This document shows, in pieces, positions 4,261 to 6,553 of a DNA stretch of 6,553 nucleotides. Both the position numbers and the translations under genes were made by a program. Where the stretch lies: contig JAPLZN010000068.1 in the NCBI GenBank assembly GCA_026395035.1, positions 1-6,553 on the forward strand, written 5' to 3'. The DNA is from Candidatus Vogelbacteria bacterium (GTDB lineage Bacteria; Patescibacteriota; Minisyncoccia; Phycocordibacterales; XYD1-FULL-46-19). The notes under the pieces were generated by a model. It searched no databases and was not told the origin of the DNA. It was given only the letters and a program-made list of their open reading frames with translations. Position 1 is the first letter of the stretch; each line of letters opens with the position of its first letter.

Positions 4261-5950
4261 CCAAGAAGGCAAAAAACCAATTATCGGAATCATCGGCGGG
4301 ACCGGTCGATTTGGTGGTTGGTTCAAGGGTTTTTTTGAAGATCAGGGCTTTACGGTCCTAATTTCCGGTCGCAAGACCGAATTACAGGCAAAAGAACTGG
4401 CGGAAAAATCGGATATCGTGATCGTTTCCGTTCCGATCACCGAAACGCAAAAAATAATTAAAGAGATCCGGAATTTTGTCCGGGCTGACGCCTTATTATG
4501 TGATTTCACTTCAGTCAAGGAAATACCACTGAAAGCGATGCTGGGGTCTCGAAGCGGTTGCGGCGTATTAGGAATGCATCCATTATTCGGTCCGCTGGTG
4601 CCCAGTTTGAAATCTCAAACAATTATTTTCTGCCACGGCAAAGATAATCATTGGGTTAAATTTTTAAAGGAAACATTTGAGCGGGCGGGGGCGGCGGTAA
4701 TCTCTACTAATCCCAAAAATCACGATAGCCAGATGGCGGTGGTTCAGGCGCTCACGCATTTTACCAATATTGTTTTTGCCAAAACGATCCAACGGCAAAA
4801 ATTTGACCTCTCTAATATCTATTCCACGCCAGTCTTTCGCTTGCAGAGCATCTTAGTCGGCCGGGTTTTGGGTGGCAATCCAGAACTTTACGCCGATTTG
4901 GAGATGGAAAATCCCGTCTTCATGAAGATCGTCAAACAGTATCTGGCGGAAGTGAAGCAGTTGGTGTCCTATTTGGCCAAGAAAAATAAAAAAGGTTTTG
5001 TCAAAGATTTTCAAGAGGCAGCGTCTTTTATGGAGCACTTTATTCCCATCGCTCAAGCCAAATCGGTGGAACTGATTTCCCTGATGGATCGCCAGCCGAT
5101 TGAACTTAAAAAGTTTTCCGGCCAAGTCAAATTTTCAGCCAAGAACAAGATTGCCTACCTGGGCCCCGAGGGGACTTTTTCCAATCAGGCGACTTCGTAT
5201 ATCTTTCCGAAAAATTCTGACCAGCTTCCGGCTGCGACCATTGGAAAAGTTTTTGAGCTGTTAGACAGTGGGGAAGCGGATTTCGGGGTAGTTCCGATTG
5301 AAAATTCCACCGAAGGACTGGTACAGGAAACTCTGGACAATCTTCTTAAATACCCCCTCCGAATCGTTGGTTCCTACACGATGCCGATTCATCTTTGTCT
5401 TTTGGCGCGCACGACCGACCCGGCCAAGATAAAAATAATCAAATCGCACGCCCAGCCAATCGCCCAATCGAGAAACTGGCTGGAAAAGAACTTTCCCAAG
5501 ATAAAGACGGAGGCGGAATCAAGCTCGGTCAAAGCGATTTTGACGACGCAAGATGAAGAGGTGGCATTCATTTCCAGTCATGAAGCGGCGGCGCGATACG
5601 GGCTCAAAATCCTGGCGGAAAATATTGAGGACAAAAAGACCAACGCCACGCAATTTTATATTTTGGCCAAAAAAGAAACGCCGGTTTTGAGCAAGATATT
5701 AAAAGCGGATAAAACAATCTTGATTCTGGCCGTCCACGACCGGTCTGGCGTATTAAGGGATATTTTGAACCATTTTGCCGATAAAAAACTGAACCTCTCA
5801 AAACTCTATTCGCGGAAATCCGAAGCCGACGGCTGGGATTATTATTTCCTTTTTGAAGTGGAGAGTCTGCCAGAAGACGACAAACTGAGAGAGGTTTTGA
5901 AGAAAATCAAGCCCTATTGTTCCATCGTGCGGGTTTTGGGGAGAGCTTAG
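4226..5950 (+). CDS. tyrA-pheA: bifunctional prephenate dehydrogenase-prephenate dehydratase with C-terminal ACT domain (TyrA-PheA fusion)
   Basis: The 574-residue protein joins two enzymes that compete for prephenate. Residues about 16-290 are an E. coli-like TyrA. They have a Rossmann dinucleotide loop, IIGIIGGTGRFGGW (19-32), catalytic His118 in GMHPLFGP (116-123), QALTHF (174-179), and Arg205 in STPVFRLQ at the position of the prephenate-binding Arg of E. coli TyrA. Residues about 307-482 are prephenate dehydratase. They have KIAYLGPEGTFSNQAT (308-323), VVPIENSTEGLVQETLDNL (355-373), SHAQPIAQ (407-414) and NATQF (473-477) where the family has an N-x-T-R-F type motif. Residues about 497-572 are an ACT domain with GVL (508-510) and YSRK (528-531) at the usual Phe-binding GAL and ESRP positions. 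The start at 4226 is the first ATG and overlaps aroQ by 35 bases. The frame is intact throughout, so the fusion is not a stop-codon artefact. Confidence 0.92.
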   Translation: MRSKTSKQETASQEGKKPIIGIIGGTGRFGGWFKGFFEDQGFTVLISGRKTELQAKELAEKSDIVIVSVPITETQKIIKEIRNFVRADALLCDFTSVKEIPLKAMLGSRSGCGVLGMHPLFGPLVPSLKSQTIIFCHGKDNHWVKFLKETFERAGAAVISTNPKNHDSQMAVVQALTHFTNIVFAKTIQRQKFDLSNIYSTPVFRLQSILVGRVLGGNPELYADLEMENPVFMKIVKQYLAEVKQLVSYLAKKNKKGFVKDFQEAASFMEHFIPIAQAKSVELISLMDRQPIELKKFSGQVKFSAKNKIAYLGPEGTFSNQATSYIFPKNSDQLPAATIGKVFELLDSGEADFGVVPIENSTEGLVQETLDNLLKYPLRIVGSYTMPIHLCLLARTTDPAKIKIIKSHAQPIAQSRNWLEKNFPKIKTEAESSSVKAILTTQDEEVAFISSHEAAARYGLKILAENIEDKKTNATQFYILAKKETPVLSKILKADKTILILAVHDRSGVLRDILNHFADKKLNLSKLYSRKSEADGWDYYFLFEVESLPEDDKLREVLKKIKPYCSIVRVLGRA

Positions 5951-5968
5951 ATTGGGATCAATCAGTGT

Positions 5969-6553
5969 CTAGTGTAAAAAATATTCCACAATCAGCTCCT
6001 TGATTGGGATAATAATTAAGTTGGGAGATTTAATATTGCCTACCAGCGGATTGGAATCGGAACAATAGATTCGCTTTACTCCAACATCCCATAATCGCGT
6101 CCAAGCTGGCGTACTAAATAAGCCGTGCGTTACGACAACGATAATTTCTTGGGCGCCTTTCTCTTGCAACTTAGTACAGGCCTGCAAAAGAGTCCCGCCA
6201 GTATCCAAAACATCGTCAACCAAAATAACCCGAGGAGCCACTTCGCCGTAAAAATCTAGCAGTTTTATTCCCGATTCCTGGCGCTCTTTTTTAAAATGCG
6301 AGATTTTATTATTAGAGTTGTATGAACAGAACTTAGCGCAATTATCGATTGCCCCTTCATCCGGAGCGACGCAAATAGTGCTTGGTTCGAACTCTGGTTT
6401 AAGCGCCTTGGCCAACACTTCCGCCGCCAGTAAGGAATTTAGGGGAACCTTAAAATTATCCACGGCGGCCCGACTGTGAACATCTACCGTCACCACTTCG
6501 TCCACCCCGGACGCAGCGCAAACTTCGCCCAACCATTTTACCCCCCAGCTTTC
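5969..6553 (-). CDS. prs: ribose-phosphate pyrophosphokinase family protein, C-terminal part (runs off the window)
   Basis: The frame is open to the right edge, so the true start is outside the window; the TTG at 6532 is internal. About 194 residues are visible. The protein would make PRPP from ribose 5-phosphate and ATP for nucleotide, His and Trp synthesis. Visible family landmarks, in order, are GVDEVVTVDVHS, VAPDEGAIDNCA (the ribose-phosphate-side SPD-x-G-like segment), HFKKER in place of the usual K-x-R loop, and VILVDDVLDTGGTL, the PRPP-binding loop. The last is the strongest evidence. The C-terminal stretch after VVVTHGLFSTPAW matches the usual subdomain in layout but is divergent. It is convergent with tyrA-pheA, with 18 bases between the stops and no hairpin there. 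A divergent PRPP-synthetase-like protein with another role cannot be excluded. Confidence 0.85.
   Translation of the reverse strand, partial: ESWGVKWLGEVCAASGVDEVVTVDVHSRAAVDNFKVPLNSLLAAEVLAKALKPEFEPSTICVAPDEGAIDNCAKFCSYNSNNKISHFKKERQESGIKLLDFYGEVAPRVILVDDVLDTGGTLLQACTKLQEKGAQEIIVVVTHGLFSTPAWTRLWDVGVKRIYCSDSNPLVGNIKSPNLIIIPIKELIVEYFLH

Noticed and set aside
5950..6011. Direct repeat GATTGGGAT at 5950-5958 and 6003-6011, and a nearby CAATCA/TGATTG inverted repeat
   Set aside because: There are only two short copies, the second inside the prs coding region. Neither has the shape of a terminator or attachment site, so chance is the better explanation.

Overview
The window looks like bacterial chromosome from a lineage with small, tightly packed genes, most likely a member of the Patescibacteria (Candidate Phyla Radiation). 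This rests on gene style and content: very short or overlapping gene junctions, small C39-like and HExxH single-domain proteins, and moderate GC. No marker gene fixes the taxonomy. All the genes read well with TAA and TAG stops and contain no in-frame TGA, so nothing suggests a recoded stop. There is no rRNA, tRNA, CRISPR array, transposase or phage gene.

Layout. (1) Positions 71-1091, plus strand: a C39-like papain-fold protein followed one base later by a small HExxH zinc-metallopeptidase-like protein, probably one transcript. (2) Positions 1086-1868, minus strand: a BtpA/SgcQ-family TIM-barrel protein, convergent with the pair and sharing a palindromic CTATAG in which each strand reads Leu-stop. 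(3) Positions 1930-2785, minus strand: an unrecognised protein whose frame breaks near the 3' end. A protein-like tail continues in another frame and stops 16 bases before a terminator-like hairpin, and that hairpin lies just upstream of the BtpA-family start. (4) Positions 2786-3070: a 285-base divergent region with a strong bidirectional hairpin, a second hairpin with a complementary loop, a possible 49-residue ORF, and a promoter placed almost on the ilvE start codon. (5) Positions 3071-5950, plus strand: an overlapping three-gene operon of a class IV (IlvE-type) aminotransferase, an AroQ chorismate mutase, and a TyrA-PheA-ACT fusion. (6) Positions 5969-6553, minus strand: the C-terminal part of a ribose-phosphate pyrophosphokinase family protein that runs off the window.

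The biochemical core is the operon at 3071-5950. Chorismate mutase makes prephenate. One fused polypeptide carries both competing next steps, prephenate dehydrogenase towards tyrosine and prephenate dehydratase towards phenylalanine. The aminotransferase could finish either product, besides acting on branched-chain keto acids. Together the three genes could convert chorismate to Phe and Tyr. PRPP synthetase supplies a general precursor but is convergent and need not be co-regulated.

The best leads for something undescribed are the TyrA-PheA fusion with separate AroQ and altered PheA/ACT motifs, the terminator-like leaders before two minus-strand genes, promoters positioned for leaderless mRNAs, and the frame break in the unrecognised gene.
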